Shown: positions 1 through 9,431, counted from the stretch's first letter. The stretch is 34,200 nt of DNA from Gammaproteobacteria bacterium (GCA_010024125.1 RGHP01000003.1:1-34200), one strand, 5' to 3'. Translations and numbers: made by a program. The notes: generated by a model from the letters alone, not told the origin.

Positions 1-1753
1 CATTCATCGTCAAGGCCGTCCACGTTGGGCGGCCGTGATTACACTGACCCGAACGCTCTGTTCGCTCAATATCTCTCAGCAACGCATTCATTTCAGATAT
101 CGTTAACTGTCGATTAGCTCTGACAGAACCATGGCAGGCCATTGTGGCTAATAGATGATCTCGAGCCTCAACGATACGATCACTGGTCCCAACTTCAGCA
201 AGATCGCTCAAAACATCGCGCACCAGATCTTCATGACTCGCGCGCCGTAATATCGCCGGGACATGCTCGATCCGAATGGTCTCTGGACCAACACGCTGAA
301 CCCCTAAGCCAAATTGCTCAAACAAATCATGAGCCTCTTCGACTAACGATGCTTCACGTTGACTCACATGCATCGTCACCGGAATCAGCAATGGCTGGCT
401 CACAAGTCCTCGATCATCCAATGCGTGTTTCAATGCTTCATAGGTAATTCGCTCATGAGCGGCATGCATATCGACAATAATCATCCCGTCGCGGGTTTGA
501 GACAAAATATAAACACCGTGTATTTGCGCAACCGCGTATCCCATTGGCGGAATATCTTGCTCGCTTGATACTTCGTTGGAGACGACTGATTCCATTGATC
601 TCGCCAACTGCGATAGCACATCAAAGCCTGCAGACGGCCTCACTTCATCACTAAACCGGATACCAGACTGATATTGCGCAACATCACCGCGTTGATCTGC
701 CGAACCAACCTGCAAAGACGACTCGTGACCAAGCACCTGATCAGGTCGATCATCTGCTAAGACTTTGGAAACCGAGCGCAACAGAAAATCGTAAATCAGC
801 CGTGAATCTCGAAAGCGCACCTCATGTTTGGTCGGATGCACGTTGACATCCACCTGCGCTGGATCAAGTTCGAGATACAATAAGTAACAGGGATGCCTGC
901 CATGAAATAACACATCTCGATAGGCTTGTCGCAAAGCATGCGATACGAGCTTATCTCTAACGATTCGTCCGTTGACGAACACATACTGACAATCCGCTTG
1001 CGCCCGATTAAAGGTTGCGCGACAAGCCCATCCTTTCAGAGACAAACCAATTGCACTGGAATCAACAGGTAAGGCGGCATCCACGAAGCCTCGGCCCAAT
1101 AAATTCGCCACGCGTTCTGACTGCGCGCTTTCACTGAGTGCTGGCGGTAACTGACGCGTTACTCGCCCTTGATGTACCAACCGAAAGCCAACATCAAATC
1201 GGCTCAGTGCTTGGCGACTGACAACTGTATCGATGTGGCCAAATTCTGTTTTTTCGGTCTTCAAAAATTTACGCCGAGCGGGCGTATTAAAAAACAAATC
1301 GCGCACATCAACCGTCGTCCCCCGCGGATGCGCAGACGCTTCAATTGAAGGAGCCATATCTCGGCCTTCAACAGATACTTTGGAGCCTGCCTCGCCTTCA
1401 ATCGCAGAGATCAGATCTAACCGTGAGACCGAGGCAATGGACGCGAGAGCCTCACCCCGAAAGCCAAGCGTACTGACTGCCTCAAGATCATCAAGATCGA
1501 AAATCTTGCTGGTTGCGTGTCGTGACAATGCCAGCGGTAACTCATCAGACCGCATCCCTGATCCATTGTCTCGAATGCGTATCCTGCCGATTCCACCTGC
1601 TTCACAATCAATATCGATTTGTGTTGAACCAGCATCCAACGCATTCTCAACCAGCTCTTTCACAACGCTAGCCGGCCGCTCGACAACTTCACCTGCAGCA
1701 ATTTGGTTTGCAAGTCTTGGAGAAAGGATGTGGATTGATGAATTAGATTTCAT
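1..1753 (-). CDS. mutL: DNA mismatch repair protein MutL (3' end cut by window)
   Basis: MutL couples MutS mismatch recognition to strand incision and repair. The frame is open from an ATG at 1753 to the left edge, about 584 codons, so only the last few residues are missing. The N-terminal GHKL ATPase motifs are clear: ENALDAGS, DNGSGM and GFRGEAL. The C-terminal dimerisation domain carries a metal-dependent endonuclease signature, D428-M-H-A-A-H-E434 with E439, then an ACHGSVRAN segment and C571-N-H-G-R-P. This is the nicking type of MutL found in lineages without MutH. The start overlaps the stop of the upstream HD-domain gene by 11 bp, so the two are probably cotranscribed. The order tsaE-amiB-x-mutL matches other gammaproteobacteria, where miaA and hfq usually follow; what follows here lies outside the window. 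Confidence 0.96.
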   Translation of the reverse strand, partial: MKSNSSIHILSPRLANQIAAGEVVERPASVVKELVENALDAGSTQIDIDCEAGGIGRIRIRDNGSGMRSDELPLALSRHATSKIFDLDDLEAVSTLGFRGEALASIASVSRLDLISAIEGEAGSKVSVEGRDMAPSIEASAHPRGTTVDVRDLFFNTPARRKFLKTEKTEFGHIDTVVSRQALSRFDVGFRLVHQGRVTRQLPPALSESAQSERVANLLGRGFVDAALPVDSSAIGLSLKGWACRATFNRAQADCQYVFVNGRIVRDKLVSHALRQAYRDVLFHGRHPCYLLYLELDPAQVDVNVHPTKHEVRFRDSRLIYDFLLRSVSKVLADDRPDQVLGHESSLQVGSADQRGDVAQYQSGIRFSDEVRPSAGFDVLSQLARSMESVVSNEVSSEQDIPPMGYAVAQIHGVYILSQTRDGMIIVDMHAAHERITYEALKHALDDRGLVSQPLLIPVTMHVSQREASLVEEAHDLFEQFGLGVQRVGPETIRIEHVPAILRRASHEDLVRDVLSDLAEVGTSDRIVEARDHLLATMACHGSVRANRQLTISEMNALLRDIERTERSGQCNHGRPTWTALTMN

Positions 1754-2330
1754 CAATTTGCACGTGTGTGAGACTCATCACCGCCTCTCGAACTTCATGA
1801 GCGCGTGACCAATCTCCCTCAGGACACTCAGCCTGTGCTTTTCCTAAAAGCGCCTCAAACGCCTCGGTACGCTCTTGTTCGATCAGCTTTGCCACAGGGC
1901 CCTTACCTTCCTGCTTAATCACCACCATCGCGTCCAGAATGTCTGATAGCTTCATACAGAAATAAATATGAGGACGCTCAGTTTTAGCGACATATTCGCG
2001 AGACGCAGCATCCGGGCAAATCGATGCTTCAAGCTGATCAATTGGTGACTCGCCTGGCGGAAAAACATTCTTAAGTTGCCGCTTAATTGGTGATGGCATA
2101 TCACCAGTAACAACCTCAGATAAGTCATGCATCAATGCAAGCTCGTACAGAAGTACCTGATCTTCCGCGCAGAGATCGGGGTATACCCGTGACGCGATTT
2201 CGCGCGCATATAAAGCAACCAAGCATGAGTGCTCAGCAACTGATGGATAGCGATGACAATTGACGGAGTGCCAACGCGTGACCGTGCCAGCGAATGGCAG
2301 ATTGCGGATATCAAATTGCATAGACTTCAT
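1743..2330 (-). CDS. HD-domain 5'-deoxynucleotidase, YfbR-like
   Basis: This 195-residue protein fits the HD phosphohydrolase superfamily and most resembles YfbR, which dephosphorylates deoxynucleoside 5'-monophosphates using a divalent metal. Visible features are R19-W20 near the N-terminus, A32-E33-H34, the doublet H68-D69 followed by SEVVTGDMPSPIK, and a later SDILDAM aspartate. These correspond to the metal and substrate residues of YfbR, whose length (about 199 aa) is similar. It sits 9 bp after amiB and overlaps the mutL start by 11 bp, which is not the usual arrangement in this cluster. Substrate preference is inferred from the family. A second Met at residue 4 is an alternative start. 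The fold is certain, the exact nucleotidase role less so. Confidence 0.85.
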   Translation of the reverse strand: MKSMQFDIRNLPFAGTVTRWHSVNCHRYPSVAEHSCLVALYAREIASRVYPDLCAEDQVLLYELALMHDLSEVVTGDMPSPIKRQLKNVFPPGESPIDQLEASICPDAASREYVAKTERPHIYFCMKLSDILDAMVVIKQEGKGPVAKLIEQERTEAFEALLGKAQAECPEGDWSRAHEVREAVMSLTHVQIDEI

Positions 2331-2339
2331 GACGACATG

Positions 2340-3665
2340 CTACCGCGGGGACACCGGGACCTCTAGCTTTTGACCCAGATGTATCACATTCGTCTCAAGT
2401 CCATTGAGTTCTTTCAACGCTTGCAGAGATAGCCCATAGCGCGCAGCAATTTCTGACAACGTATCACCACGTTTCACTTCGATAGTCATGCGCTTACCTG
2501 CGTTTTGTTTACGCCAAGCAACAAAGGTATTTGCCGGAGGGCTTTTTTCAAAATACCGCTTAATCCCTTCAAAAATCGCAGCAGCGATCTTTTCTTGTTC
2601 CCGTGAGCTCGAGAGTCGCTTCGCATCAGAACGATTTGATAAGAATCCGGTCTCTATCAATAGCGACGGGATATCAGGACTTCGGAGGACTACAAAGTTC
2701 GCAAGCCCGAGATGCTTTTTATGCACCCGTCCCGCGTCCTTCAAATCGTTTAACACACCTTCGCCAGCCTGCTTTGAGATTCGAATCGCCGATTCCATCG
2801 ACATATTTAACAAGACTTGGCGCGTATCATTGTCCACATCACCTAAATCGACACCACCAGCAAGATCATCCGCGTTTTCCGTATTCTGCAGCCAACGCGA
2901 TAACTCTGAGTTTGCGCCCCTCAAGGACAGAGCGTACACCCCGGTACCACGGACATTACGATTCTTTGGAAAGCTATCCGCATGGATTGATACAAAGAAG
3001 TCAGCCCCTGCCTCACGCGCAATCCGAGGGCGATCTTTCAACGCAATAAACCGATCATCATCGCGGGTGAGGACTGCACGATACCCTGGCTCACTCTGAA
3101 ATCGCCTGGCTAGTCGCTTAGCGATTTGTAAAACAACCTTCTTCTCAACCACCCCATAGGATGATGCACCTGGATCCTTGCCGCCGTGGCCTGGATCGAT
3201 TGCCACCACAATATCGCGCTTCTCAACCGGAGGCTCGGCAGTCTCGCTCACTGAAGCAGTGCGGACAGATGCTTTTTCGCCAGCCACATAACCCACAACA
3301 TCAATCACCAAACGATCCGGATAACGGCCTTTGGGACCTAGGGCAAAAACACTCGATCGGTAGTCCCCACTTAAATCAAACACCAAACGACTGCCGTTTC
3401 CGCGCACCGAACTACGCACACGCTTGATTCGAGAATCATCAATTGAATCCAACGATTGAAGGGTTTTGGTACTCAGATTATTGATATCGAGCACTAAACG
3501 ACTGGGATTATTTAAGTTGAAATGAGAGAACTTCGGTTTACCCGACAGCTCGAGCACCACGCGAGAACTGTCTTGGTCGGCTGATGAGCGTACGGATTTC
3601 AAATCAATCGCATGAACTGATGCAGCAAAAAGTACGACGAGAAATGTAGTCAGTAATCGAATCAT
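2340..3665 (-). CDS. amiB: N-acetylmuramoyl-L-alanine amidase AmiB/AmiC type with LysM
   Basis: This is a periplasmic zinc amidase that cleaves the stem peptide from MurNAc to split septal peptidoglycan. Domain order over 441 residues: signal peptide (1-19, hydrophobic core ending SVHA), AMIN domain (about 20-125), linker, Amidase_3 domain (about 152-375) and a single C-terminal LysM (393-438). Zinc ligands are visible as H160 in DPGHGG, E174 and H228 in SIHAD, and the catalytic glutamate lies in LLIETGFLSN. The LysM tail and the tsaE neighbour match the AmiB of Pseudomonas-type genomes. The ATG overlaps the tsaE stop by 4 bp (ATGA), which fixes the start and implies translational coupling. 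Such amidases are normally switched on by EnvC/NlpD LytM proteins, not seen here. Confidence 0.94.
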   Translation of the reverse strand: MIRLLTTFLVVLFAASVHAIDLKSVRSSADQDSSRVVLELSGKPKFSHFNLNNPSRLVLDINNLSTKTLQSLDSIDDSRIKRVRSSVRGNGSRLVFDLSGDYRSSVFALGPKGRYPDRLVIDVVGYVAGEKASVRTASVSETAEPPVEKRDIVVAIDPGHGGKDPGASSYGVVEKKVVLQIAKRLARRFQSEPGYRAVLTRDDDRFIALKDRPRIAREAGADFFVSIHADSFPKNRNVRGTGVYALSLRGANSELSRWLQNTENADDLAGGVDLGDVDNDTRQVLLNMSMESAIRISKQAGEGVLNDLKDAGRVHKKHLGLANFVVLRSPDIPSLLIETGFLSNRSDAKRLSSSREQEKIAAAIFEGIKRYFEKSPPANTFVAWRKQNAGKRMTIEVKRGDTLSEIAARYGLSLQALKELNGLETNVIHLGQKLEVPVSPR

Positions 3666-4129
3666 TCGGCTTTAGGAACCTTCAACTCAGACAACCATTG
3701 TTCACCTTTCTTCGATTTTGCCGATAAGGCGCACATACGACCTTCATCATGCCAAATTAAATGCACATCCAGGTCAGGAACAGGCAGTAAGGGGCCCGCT
3801 CGTTCTGGCCATTCAATGAGCAATCCCTGACCATCCAACATATCGCGAAAACCCATCAATTCAAGCTCTTCAGGATCTTCCAACCGATATAGGTCCATAT
3901 GAGACACTGTGAGCTTCTTACTGATTGGATAGGTTTCACACAGGGTATAAGTCGGTGAAGGAATCGCATCAGTCACCCCAAGCTTTTTCAAAAAAGCACG
4001 TGCTAAATGACTCTTTCCGGCACCCAGATTTCCAGTCAATGTGACGAGAAATGGGGCTTTGGGACAACTCTTCGCGAGCGCCTTACCAAGCTTTCTAGTC
4101 ATCGACTCATCGATTAATTCTATGCGCAT
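3662..4129 (-). CDS. tsaE: tRNA threonylcarbamoyladenosine biosynthesis ATPase TsaE
   Basis: TsaE is the small ATPase that works with TsaB and TsaD to make t6A37 in ANN-decoding tRNAs in the cytoplasm. The 155-residue protein has the Walker A sequence G33-N-L-G-A-G-K-S40, the family motif SPTYTLCETY and the DLYRLEDPEELELMGF segment typical of YjeE/TsaE. Length is normal for the family. The start at 4129 is preceded by a GGA-rich stretch and faces queG across 41 bp, so both probably use promoters in 4130-4170. It is the first gene of a tsaE-amiB-HD-mutL transcription unit. Confidence 0.95.
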   Translation of the reverse strand: MRIELIDESMTRKLGKALAKSCPKAPFLVTLTGNLGAGKSHLARAFLKKLGVTDAIPSPTYTLCETYPISKKLTVSHMDLYRLEDPEELELMGFRDMLDGQGLLIEWPERAGPLLPVPDLDVHLIWHDEGRMCALSAKSKKGEQWLSELKVPKAE

Positions 4130-4170
4130 CGAGGATTCCGGTTCGCGATTACTCTGGTAGTGTACCGGTC

Positions 4171-5238
4171 ATGGACGGATCTTGGCACCAATCTGATGAA
4201 GTTCTCGCAAAGCTTGAGGCTAAAGCGCGAGAGCTTGGCTTCACCTCCATCGGAGTCACTGATCCCGATGTGTCTGAGCACGTCCCTTATCTAGACGCGT
4301 GGCTTGAGTCTGGGTTTCATGGATCGATGGAGTGGTTCGAGCGACATTTAGACCTCAGAAAAGATCCGATACGTCTCGTTGAAGGTACCCAACGGATCAT
4401 TTCTGTCAGACTCGATTACCTACCGGAAAATACCGACTGCATCGAGATTTTAAACGACCCCGATAAAGCATACATTTCACGCTATGCGCTCGGGCGCGAT
4501 TACCACAAACTCATGCGTAAACGCTTAAAGCACTTAGGCGACTGGCTTACTGATGAAATTCAGCCTCATGGTTTTCGAGTGTTTTCAGATTCTGCGCCCA
4601 TCCTCGAAAAGCACCTGGCGGAAAAAGCAGGCCTTGGTTGGATTGGTAAACATACCCTGTTGTTGTCACGTAATGCAGGCAGTTGGTTTTTCTTAGGAGA
4701 ACTCCTCACTGATTGTCCATTACCACTCACCCAGAAGACTGAACAGGCGCGATGCGGATCTTGTACTGCGTGCCTTGATATTTGCCCGACAAAAGCGTTT
4801 CCAAAGCCATATCAGCTTGATGCCACACAATGCATTAGCTACCTGACCATCGAGCACAAAGGAGCCATTCCTGAAGAATTAAGAGCTCCCATGGGGAATC
4901 GAGTATTTGGTTGCGATGACTGTCAGTTGGTTTGCCCTTGGAACCGCTATGCATCTGTTGGAGATCCTGCATTTGCTCCAAGACATGCGCTCGATAATCA
5001 GTCACTGATTGATCTGTTTCAGTGGAGTGAAGAAGAATTTCTCTTAAAAACTGAGGGAAGCCCTCTTAGACGGGCTGGCTTCGTGAAATTTCTTGAAAAT
5101 ATCGCAATTGGACTCGGCAATAGTGTCAGCCATACCGCACAGGCCATTGAGATTTTAAGCCTCAAACGCGGTATGCATGGCGCTGTCCTGGATGAGCACA
5201 TCGATTGGGCGATATCTCGCCTTAAGAGTCGAGCTTGA
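4171..5238 (+). CDS. queG: epoxyqueuosine reductase QueG
   Basis: QueG reduces epoxyqueuosine to queuosine at the wobble position of tRNA, the last step of queuosine synthesis, using cobalamin and two [4Fe-4S] clusters. At 355 residues it is close to the usual 350-380. The N-terminal catalytic part includes YHGSMEW-type and [10 protein letters not shown]-like segments (here [14 protein letters not shown]). Two cluster motifs follow: [12 protein letters not shown] from C195, and [11 protein letters not shown] about 55 residues later. It diverges from tsaE, another tRNA-modification gene, as in many gammaproteobacteria. No strong Shine-Dalgarno precedes the ATG, but no in-frame upstream start is available. 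Its 3' end overlaps the convergent orn gene by 17 bp. Confidence 0.96.
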   Translation: MDGSWHQSDEVLAKLEAKARELGFTSIGVTDPDVSEHVPYLDAWLESGFHGSMEWFERHLDLRKDPIRLVEGTQRIISVRLDYLPENTDCIEILNDPDKAYISRYALGRDYHKLMRKRLKHLGDWLTDEIQPHGFRVFSDSAPILEKHLAEKAGLGWIGKHTLLLSRNAGSWFFLGELLTDCPLPLTQKTEQARCGSCTACLDICPTKAFPKPYQLDATQCISYLTIEHKGAIPEELRAPMGNRVFGCDDCQLVCPWNRYASVGDPAFAPRHALDNQSLIDLFQWSEEEFLLKTEGSPLRRAGFVKFLENIAIGLGNSVSHTAQAIEILSLKRGMHGAVLDEHIDWAISRLKSRA

Positions 5239-5770
5239 GAAAATGAGTCCGGTAATGTTTAAGTTCGTCGATCGACTCGTGGATATCGGCAAGCGCAAGA
5301 TGCTGACCTGATTTCACAAGACCTTCACATGCTTTTGGATTCCAGCGCCTTGCGAGCTCTTTGAGCGTCGATACATCCAAATTCCGATAATGAAAAAATG
5401 CCTCGAGCGTCGGCATATAGCGCGCTAAAAAGCGACGATCCTGGCAGATTGAGTTGCCACACATCGGAGACTGACGCGGGTCTAAAAACTCACTCAAAAA
5501 CTCAATCGTTTTCGCCTCTGCCTCTTCTTCTGTCACGCTCGATTGTTGGACGCGTTCAGTCAGCCCAGACTTTCCGTGCTGCCGCGTATTCCACTCATCC
5601 ATGCCATCGAGCATTGCCTGTGACTGACTGATCGCATAGACAGGTCCCTCGCCAAGAACATTCAGATCTTTATCGGTCACAACGGTCGCTATTTCGATGA
5701 TTCGATCGTTTTCAGGTGAGAGCCCTGTCATTTCCAAATCAATCCAAATTAAATTCAACGCGTCTTTCAT
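5222..5770 (-). CDS. orn: oligoribonuclease
   Basis: Orn is a DEDDh 3'-5' exoribonuclease that degrades 2-5 nt RNAs, including pGpG, and is often essential. The WIDLEMTGL motif (D11, E13) opens the fold. Later segments [28 protein letters not shown] and [12 protein letters not shown] supply the remaining acidic residues and the histidine region. I chose the ATG at 5770 rather than the longer frame from 5794. It makes an ATGA overlap with the epmA stop, has an AGGA box at good spacing, and gives 182 residues beginning MKDALNLIW, like E. coli Orn. It is the last gene of the rpsF-to-orn run. Confidence 0.95.
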   Translation of the reverse strand: MKDALNLIWIDLEMTGLSPENDRIIEIATVVTDKDLNVLGEGPVYAISQSQAMLDGMDEWNTRQHGKSGLTERVQQSSVTEEEAEAKTIEFLSEFLDPRQSPMCGNSICQDRRFLARYMPTLEAFFHYRNLDVSTLKELARRWNPKACEGLVKSGQHLALADIHESIDELKHYRTHFLKLDS

Positions 5771-6714
5771 AAATGTCCTGTAAATGTCATGCACTCTGAG
5801 AGGGTTTTCGACTGAGTCACTACCTTGAGCAATCGATCGACACCCAAAGCCACACCGTAGCTGTCCGGCAAACCAGACGTCAATGCATCAATCAACGCAT
5901 CGTCTCTCGGAACAACCGGCCGCAGCAATGACTCACGACGCCTATTGTCCTCATCAAAGCGTGCAGCCTGCTCAACTGCATCGGTGAGCTCGTGGTAACC
6001 ATTTGCAATTTCACTACCGGAAATATACAGCTCCGCACGCTTAGCAACGCGGTCAGCGCCGTCAAGATCCGCACGCGCAAGCGCTGATTGGATCGCCGGA
6101 AAATCGATCACAATATGGTTCGTAAGATGTGGCTCGATCTCAGTTGCAAAAAGCACATTCAAGAGACTATCCAAATCAAGCGAAGATGCTGCTTTTGCAC
6201 CAAGCAAATCACTGCCAAACCCAACAAGGTCATCTACTGTCGCTTGATGCGGATTCAGCCCATAGGTTGCCTCAAAGACATCTTTATATGCGATGACCTC
6301 AGGGCGCCCACATTCTGTCAGGGTTTCGATTAAATCTTGTATTTCCGACACCATGGCCTGAAAGGGACGAATACTCGTCGGCCGATACCATTCGAGCATT
6401 GTGAACTCGATGGCGTGCTCAGATCCCTCTTCATTGGCGCGGTAGGCTTTGCCAATCGCATGGATCGGACATTGGTATTCCGATAGGAGCCGTTTGAGAT
6501 AAGTCTCCGGGGAGGTGAGCAGATAGCCAACATGGAATCCAGCCGGGTCGCTGACGGTAAAACTATCAAGCCATGGATCAGATGCAGGGGCTTTAGCAAT
6601 CGCTGGCACATCAACTTCTAGCGATTGTCTTGCCTCGAAAAACGAACGAAGCCCGGACAGTAAACTGGCACGGGCTTCAAGAATGGTCTTTGTGGCCGTT
6701 GGCCGACCCATCAT
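5767..6714 (-). CDS. epmA: EF-P (R)-beta-lysine ligase EpmA
   Basis: EpmA (GenX/PoxA/YjeA) attaches (R)-beta-lysine to a conserved lysine of elongation factor P. The 315 residues form a class II lysyl-tRNA synthetase catalytic core without the anticodon-binding domain. Diagnostic segments are [31 protein letters not shown] (motif 2 region), ELTDA with SEIANGYHE, and [10 protein letters not shown] (motif 3). The start overlaps the efp stop (ATGA), so enzyme and substrate are translationally coupled. The partner EpmB, which makes beta-lysine, is not in the window. A full LysRS would be about 500 residues, so lysS is excluded. Confidence 0.95.
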   Translation of the reverse strand: MMGRPTATKTILEARASLLSGLRSFFEARQSLEVDVPAIAKAPASDPWLDSFTVSDPAGFHVGYLLTSPETYLKRLLSEYQCPIHAIGKAYRANEEGSEHAIEFTMLEWYRPTSIRPFQAMVSEIQDLIETLTECGRPEVIAYKDVFEATYGLNPHQATVDDLVGFGSDLLGAKAASSLDLDSLLNVLFATEIEPHLTNHIVIDFPAIQSALARADLDGADRVAKRAELYISGSEIANGYHELTDAVEQAARFDEDNRRRESLLRPVVPRDDALIDALTSGLPDSYGVALGVDRLLKVVTQSKTLSECMTFTGHL

Positions 6715-7286
6715 TTTTTCGTGGCGCGTGAAACGTAATCGCCAGTACGCGTATCAACACGCAGCACTTCACCGATCTCGATGAAAAGCGGCACGTTCAC
6801 GACAGCACCTGTCGATAGCGTCGCAGGCTTAGAACCACCTTGCGCTGTATCACCTTTCAGGCCTGGATCTGTTTCGACAACTTCCAATTCGATGTGATTT
6901 GGAGGTGTCACCGCCAATGGTGCGCCATTGAATAGCGTAATGATGTAGGTCTCTTGCTCTTTGAGCCACTTAGACGCATCACCGACTGCTTTCGCATCGG
7001 CAGCATGCTGCTCAAAAGAACCATCGGTCATCATGAAGTGATAGAACTCGCCATCGGCATATAAAAATTCCATGTCGAGATCGATCACATCAGCCGCCTC
7101 AACCGAGTCTCCCGACTTGAATGTCTTTTCGACGACGCGACCCGTTTTCAGGTTTTTGATCTTAACGCGGTTAAACGCCTGACCTTTTCCTGGCTTCACG
7201 AACTCGTTTTCAACGATCGTGCATGGATCGCCATCGATCAGTACTTTCAGGCCTGATTTGAACTCGTTAGTTGAGAACGACGCCAT
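6711..7286 (-). CDS. efp: translation elongation factor P
   Basis: EF-P relieves ribosome stalling at consecutive prolines. The 191-residue length and three-domain layout are standard. The modified loop is intact: K31-P-G-K34-G-Q-A-F, with K34 at the same position as the E. coli residue that receives beta-lysine. The adjacent epmA supports lysyl-type rather than rhamnosyl-type modification, where an arginine would be expected. A GGAGAG box ends about 6 bp before the ATG and lies inside the rplI stop region, so expression is probably coupled to rplI. Confidence 0.97.
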   Translation of the reverse strand: MASFSTNEFKSGLKVLIDGDPCTIVENEFVKPGKGQAFNRVKIKNLKTGRVVEKTFKSGDSVEAADVIDLDMEFLYADGEFYHFMMTDGSFEQHAADAKAVGDASKWLKEQETYIITLFNGAPLAVTPPNHIELEVVETDPGLKGDTAQGGSKPATLSTGAVVNVPLFIEIGEVLRVDTRTGDYVSRATKK

Positions 7287-7289
7287 GAA

Positions 7290-7736
7290 TTACTCTCCAG
7301 TAATCGCAACTGTAATGGTTGCAAACACTTCAGCGTGAACCTGACACTGCACTTCGTGCTCGCCAGTGGTACGCAATGGACCTTCAGGAAGACGCACTTC
7401 ACTCTTGTCCAGTGTCAAACCAGCCGCTTCAGCTGCTTCAGCAATATCACGCGTACCGATTGAACCAAACAGTTTGCCTTCATCACCAGCTTTCGCTGTG
7501 ATCGCAACTGTTTTGCCATTCAAGCTTTCAGCGCGCGCTGTCGCCGCATCCAATTGCTCTTGTGCCGCTTTTTCAAGCTCTGCGCGGCGTGTTTCAAACT
7601 CAGCAATGTTTGCTTCGTTTGCCAATACGGCACGGCCCTGTGGGAGCAGGAAGTTACGAGCGTAACCGCCTTTTACAGTGACACGGTCACCGAGAGCACC
7701 GAGCTTACCGACTTTCTCAAGCAGAATTACTTCCAT
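7290..7736 (-). CDS. rplI: 50S ribosomal protein bL9
   Basis: bL9 is a large-subunit protein with an N-terminal rRNA-binding domain, a long connecting helix and a C-terminal domain. The N-terminus carries the family signature with [11 protein letters not shown] and [13 protein letters not shown], and the helix and C-domain include [14 protein letters not shown]. Length 148 aa matches E. coli. The ATG follows the preceding stop directly (TAAATG), with a GAGG-containing ribosome site inside the end of the upstream membrane-protein gene. Confidence 0.97.
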   Translation of the reverse strand: MEVILLEKVGKLGALGDRVTVKGGYARNFLLPQGRAVLANEANIAEFETRRAELEKAAQEQLDAATARAESLNGKTVAITAKAGDEGKLFGSIGTRDIAEAAEAAGLTLDKSEVRLPEGPLRTTGEHEVQCQVHAEVFATITVAITGE

Positions 7737-8612
7737 TTATTCATCCTCATCTTCTGGAGGCTCTTGACGAGCGCGGGTTCGAAAATCCACAAACGCGTCA
7801 ATGACCGCCAATAACGCCAACAACAATAAGAGGTATGGCGTAAAAAATACCAATGCTGTGTAGAACATGATGATGAGTCCTCTCGACTCCCTCATGCTCG
7901 TCAGCCCATGTACCAATGCAATGCCGGCAAACATCAAAGGCAACGCACCAACCGGAGAAAACCGGAGCATCCACGGATCAATCAAAAATCCAGTGGCTGC
8001 TAGGACGAGGCAACCAGTTGCAAACACGGGCGATAACATGACCGCCTCAAACTCAGCCTTAAACCCGCCCGGATTATAGGCTTGAGCCTGTAAAGCTCGT
8101 GCAAATGTCAGAGCAAACAAAGCGCTCACCATATGCACAAAACTCAGTGCGCCAACAGAAAGTGATGCCATCCAAGCATCCACTGTGGCCCCATCCACTC
8201 CAAGAGCGGTGAGTTGCGCCGGCGGAGCGACCACTTCTTTGATCGCTACAACCAAGCCCTTGAGCGTCTCTTCATAGAGCGCGCCTACTAAAAACACCAA
8301 ACCAAGCGATAAACCGAGTCCTACCATGAGGACTGCAAGCCAGCTCAGTGTTCGGTGAAGTACTGCTGCCAAAACAACCGTAATCACCAATACCAGCAAC
8401 ATGGCTGAGTCACCGAATCCAAATGCCATCACCGATGCGACAAGCATTGGGACTACGGTCACCATTAGGGACTTATCCAGGCCACGGCGTAGTGCATAAA
8501 GCGCAACGACCGAGGCACCTGCCCATGACAGTAGCGGTAAAAACAGCAGCAATGATGCGATCAATGCTGCCCGCCACTCAGACGCCATTAAATAGTGCGC
8601 CAGCCGTGCCAT
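7737..8612 (-). CDS. multi-pass membrane protein in ribosomal operon (YybS/DUF2232-like)
   Basis: This 291-residue hydrophobic protein has about eight predicted membrane segments and a short acidic tail ending PPEDEDE. It lies between rpsR and rplI, a position where many gammaproteobacteria encode an uncharacterised membrane protein. The general pattern recalls the YybS/DUF2232 family, a judgement from topology and position rather than a clear motif. An AGGGGAT box precedes the ATG. The stop abuts the rplI start without a gap, so it is coexpressed with ribosomal proteins. No catalytic motif is visible and its function is unknown. Confidence 0.72.
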   Translation of the reverse strand: MARLAHYLMASEWRAALIASLLLFLPLLSWAGASVVALYALRRGLDKSLMVTVVPMLVASVMAFGFGDSAMLLVLVITVVLAAVLHRTLSWLAVLMVGLGLSLGLVFLVGALYEETLKGLVVAIKEVVAPPAQLTALGVDGATVDAWMASLSVGALSFVHMVSALFALTFARALQAQAYNPGGFKAEFEAVMLSPVFATGCLVLAATGFLIDPWMLRFSPVGALPLMFAGIALVHGLTSMRESRGLIIMFYTALVFFTPYLLLLLALLAVIDAFVDFRTRARQEPPEDEDE

Positions 8613-8627
8613 GGGATCCCCTGTTAA

Positions 8628-8858
8628 TTAGATATCGTGCGAATCCGTATATGGAAGCAATGCCAAATAACGCGCGCGCTTGATCGCTGTAGCGAGCTGA
8701 CGCTGGTACTTCGCACTTGTTCCAGTAATACGTGAAGGGACGATCTTACCGGTTTCGGTAATGTACTGCTTCAGCGTATCCAGATCCTTGTAGTCGATTT
8801 CTGTGACATTTTCAGCCGAGAAACGACAGAATTTACGACGACGGAAAAAACGTGACAT
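8628..8858 (-). CDS. rpsR: 30S ribosomal protein bS18
   Basis: bS18 binds the small-subunit platform next to bS6. The 76-residue protein has the expected FRRRKFCRF start, [12 protein letters not shown] and [26 protein letters not shown] in overlapping form, so family and length are secure. A GGAAGAGAG ribosome site precedes the ATG, 11 bp after rpsF. The bS6:bS18 heterodimer can bind the rpsF leader in many bacteria, so it may regulate its own operon. Confidence 0.97.
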   Translation of the reverse strand: MSRFFRRRKFCRFSAENVTEIDYKDLDTLKQYITETGKIVPSRITGTSAKYQRQLATAIKRARYLALLPYTDSHDI

Positions 8859-8869
8859 ATCTCTCTTCC

Positions 8870-9322
8870 TTACTCTTCAGTTGCTTCTTCAGCATCAACG
8901 GCATCATCGATGTCGCCAGCTTCTACGTCTTCAACATCTGCATCATCTGATTGCTCAGCATCGCGATCACGGCGACGCTCTGAGCGGTCACGATCCTGAC
9001 GGCTTTCAGCAGCTTTAATTGGAGAGATTTCTGTGACAGCGTCTTTCCGCTTGATAACCATGTTACGCAACACAGCATCGTTAAAACGGAAGGTTGTTGT
9101 GAGTTCGTCAAGAACTTCAACAGAACATTCGATATTCCAAAGAATGTAATGTGCTTTGTGCAGATCATTGATCGAATACGCCAACTGGCGACGACCCCAA
9201 TCTTCAAAGCGATGGACAGATCCACCACCTTCAGTCACGGCATTTGTGTACCGCTCCATCATGGCTGGAACCTGCTCTGACTGATCCGGATGGAACAGCA
9301 AAACGATTTCGTAATGGTTCAT
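8870..9322 (-). CDS. rpsF: 30S ribosomal protein bS6
   Basis: bS6 pairs with bS18 on the small-subunit platform. The core (about 1-100) is canonical: [30 protein letters not shown]-like (here [14 protein letters not shown]), and HYILWNIEC. The tail (about 105-150) is a charged extension, first Arg/Asp-rich and then strongly acidic, ending EEATEE. In E. coli the bS6 C-terminus receives extra glutamates from RimK, and the Glu-Glu end here is compatible with that, but rimK is not in the window. At 150 residues it is longer than the 131-135 of E. coli. It is the first gene of the rpsF-rpsR-x-rplI-efp-epmA-orn run. Confidence 0.96.
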   Translation of the reverse strand: MNHYEIVLLFHPDQSEQVPAMMERYTNAVTEGGGSVHRFEDWGRRQLAYSINDLHKAHYILWNIECSVEVLDELTTTFRFNDAVLRNMVIKRKDAVTEISPIKAAESRQDRDRSERRRDRDAEQSDDADVEDVEAGDIDDAVDAEEATEE

Positions 9323-9330
9323 TGTGACTC

Positions 9331-9395
9331 CTTACGGGTTTCACCACTCGGCCCATCCGAATGGCAAGGAGACTGCCTGTTACATAGACAGTAGG
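9331..9395 (-). promoter_or_regulatory. rpsF 5' leader, possible S6:S18 autoregulatory element
   Basis: The transcript upstream of rpsF contains a small hairpin (CCAT, TCGG loop, ATGG; 9353-9364), followed by GGGCCGAGTGG and a downstream CCC before the AAGGAG ribosome site. Many bacteria have a leader here with a conserved CCG trinucleotide bound by the bS6:bS18 complex. The CCG and position fit, but I could not confirm the consensus fold by eye. Confidence 0.35.
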
Positions 9396-9402
9396 GCGCG
9401 GG

Positions 9403-9431
9403 AGTCTAGTCGACCCTGCACCCTATTGCAA
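9403..9431 (-). promoter_or_regulatory. putative sigma-70 promoter of rpsF operon
   Basis: On the minus strand a -35-like TTGCAA (9431-9426) is followed by 17 bp and a -10-like TAGACT (9408-9403), each matching four of six consensus bases. It lies between the hfq stop and the rpsF leader, and would start transcription near 9396. Confidence 0.5.

Noticed and set aside
1233-1808. 191-residue plus-strand reading frame
   Set aside because: It is fully antisense to mutL and the start of the HD gene, whose frames carry clear family motifs. Its sequence has a shadow-frame composition (many Ser and Arg) and no recognisable domain.
2488-3099. 203-residue plus-strand reading frame
   Set aside because: It lies antisense to the catalytic domain of amiB and has no recognisable motif.
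5767-6714. Truncated lysyl-tRNA synthetase
   Set aside because: The length and missing anticodon domain, together with the overlap with efp, identify EpmA rather than a broken LysRS.
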